DNA of 64,000 nt from positions 1 to 64,000 of the forward strand of contig MNIR01000058.1 of the NCBI GenBank assembly GCA_001919865.1, read 5' to 3'. Under the pieces are notes generated by a model. That model saw only the letters and a list, made by a program, of their open reading frames with translations. It made no database searches and was not told the origin of the DNA. Shown here piece after piece: positions 63,309 to 64,000 of the stretch. The position numbers and the translations under genes are program-made. Within the stretch, counting starts at the first letter, position 1; each line of letters opens with the position of its first letter. This stretch comes from Gemmatimonadetes bacterium 13_1_20CM_4_69_16. GTDB lineage: Bacteria; Gemmatimonadota; Gemmatimonadetes; Gemmatimonadales; GWC2-71-9.

Positions 63309-64000
63309 GTGCGCGTCGTCTTCTTCGGCACGCCGGAATTCGCCGTCCCGTCGCTGCGCGCCCTGGTGGGCGAGGGGTTCGACGTCGTCGCCGCGGTGAC
63401 GCCGCCCGATCGGCCGCAGGGCCGCTCGCGCTCGCAGCTCGTCCCCCCGCCGGTGAAGCTGGCCGCCGAGGCGGAAGGCGTCCCCGTATTGCAGCCCGCG
63501 CGCCCGACCGATGCCGGCTTCCTCGACCGGATCCGGGAGCTGGCGGCGGATGTCGGGGTCGTGGTGGCGTACGGGCACATCCTCAAGCCTGAGCTGCTGC
63601 AGCTCCCCCGGCGCGGGATGGTCAACGTGCACCCCTCCCTCCTTCCCGAGCTGCGTGGAGCGGCGCCCGTGGAGTGGGCGATCCTGACCGGCCTCGAGAA
63701 GACGGGCGTCAGCATCATGCAGCTCGACGAGGGCCTCGATTCGGGACCCATCCTGCTGCAGATCCCGCACCGCATCGATCCGGACCAAACCGGGGGCGAG
63801 CTCTCGGCGCATCTCGCCGAAGTCGGCGCGCAAGCCCTGGTCGAGGCGCTGGCGCTGTGGGAGCGTGACGCGCTCCGCCCGGTCCCGCAGGATGCCGCCC
63901 GCGCCACCTACGCGCCCAAGCTCACGCGCGAAACGGCCCACATCCGCTGGAGCGAGCCCGCCGATCGGGTCGCGTGCCTGATCCGTGGCCTCGACCCGAA
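63309..64000 (+). CDS. fmt: Methionyl-tRNA formyltransferase (3' end cut by window)
   Basis: GTG 63309 follows the def stop directly. N-terminal VVFFGTPEFAVPSLRAL, mid GVVVAYGHILKPELL, catalytic VHPSLLPELRGAAP (HxSLLP) and LDEGLDSGPIL. It formylates Met-tRNA for translation start. The sequence runs off the window before the C-terminal tRNA domain. Confidence 0.95.
   Translation, partial: MRVVFFGTPEFAVPSLRALVGEGFDVVAAVTPPDRPQGRSRSQLVPPPVKLAAEAEGVPVLQPARPTDAGFLDRIRELAADVGVVVAYGHILKPELLQLPRRGMVNVHPSLLPELRGAAPVEWAILTGLEKTGVSIMQLDEGLDSGPILLQIPHRIDPDQTGGELSAHLAEVGAQALVEALALWERDALRPVPQDAARATYAPKLTRETAHIRWSEPADRVACLIRGLDP

Overview
The window is one 64-kb piece of a GC-rich, diderm bacterial chromosome. 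It has signal peptides, lipoproteins, an Omp85-type barrel, heptosyltransferase-like and MsbA-like genes, very tight ATGA/GTGA gene overlaps and frequent GTG starts. The gene mix fits Gemmatimonadota best: GMC oxidoreductase with gluconate-dehydrogenase subunit 3 pairs, sugar isomerases behind twin-arginine-like leaders, a PorX-like regulator, and argG-argH with an ArgR box. That assignment is inference, because no rRNA or other marker is present. I saw no tRNA, rRNA, CRISPR array, transposase or phage gene.

Layout. 1-7 kb: an NYN-LOTUS RNA-binding protein and a damaged acyl-CoA synthetase (minus strand), divergent from a YtrA-like GntR regulator, ABC exporter and secreted-protein operon with a palindromic operator. 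7-13 kb: YjbQ, an NtrB/NtrC-type two-component pair, an Omp85-like barrel with a bactofilin-like N-terminus, a DUF4390 protein and an HNH nuclease. 13-16 kb: argG-argH behind a promoter carrying an ARG box; the argR gene lies at 34.8 kb. 16-34 kb: a large glycoside-use island with two GMC/subunit-3 dehydrogenase pairs, two sugar isomerase/epimerase proteins, two Gfo/Idh/MocA oxidoreductases, two DUF1080 3-keto-glycoside hydrolases, GH20, GH27, an SSS symporter and an MFS permease. It reads as oxidation of glycosides at C3 followed by cleavage and uptake. Inside it sits a redox trio: a peroxiredoxin with an in-frame TGA at the catalytic cysteine, facing a TlpA-like thioredoxin and a DsbD/CcdA-like membrane protein.

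35-42 kb: argR, an amidohydrolase, PBP1A, tyrS, a class V aminotransferase and a Dpp-type ABC permease. 42-55 kb: a patatin-ferredoxin fusion and a cell-envelope cluster with six glycosyltransferase-like proteins, an MsbA-type flippase, a PorX-like REC-PglZ regulator and a GT9 heptosyltransferase. 55-57 kb: a stand-alone DnaB C-terminal ATPase and a lipoprotein. 57-64 kb: housekeeping genes in order yebC-ruvC(broken)-ruvA-small zinc ribbon-ruvB-queA-tgt-yajC-def-fmt.

The strongest unusual signals are (1) the selenocysteine peroxiredoxin, whose UGA replaces the peroxidatic Cys and is followed at SECIS distance by a perfect 7-bp hairpin; (2) a family of 'word hairpins', palindromic elements built from short repeated words that differ from locus to locus, lying between genes and also inside tgt, queA, a DUF1080 gene and an isomerase gene; (3) three conserved genes (acyl-CoA synthetase, GH27 alpha-galactosidase, ruvC) that each lack an internal block containing key residues, pointing either to real deletions or to assembly collapse.
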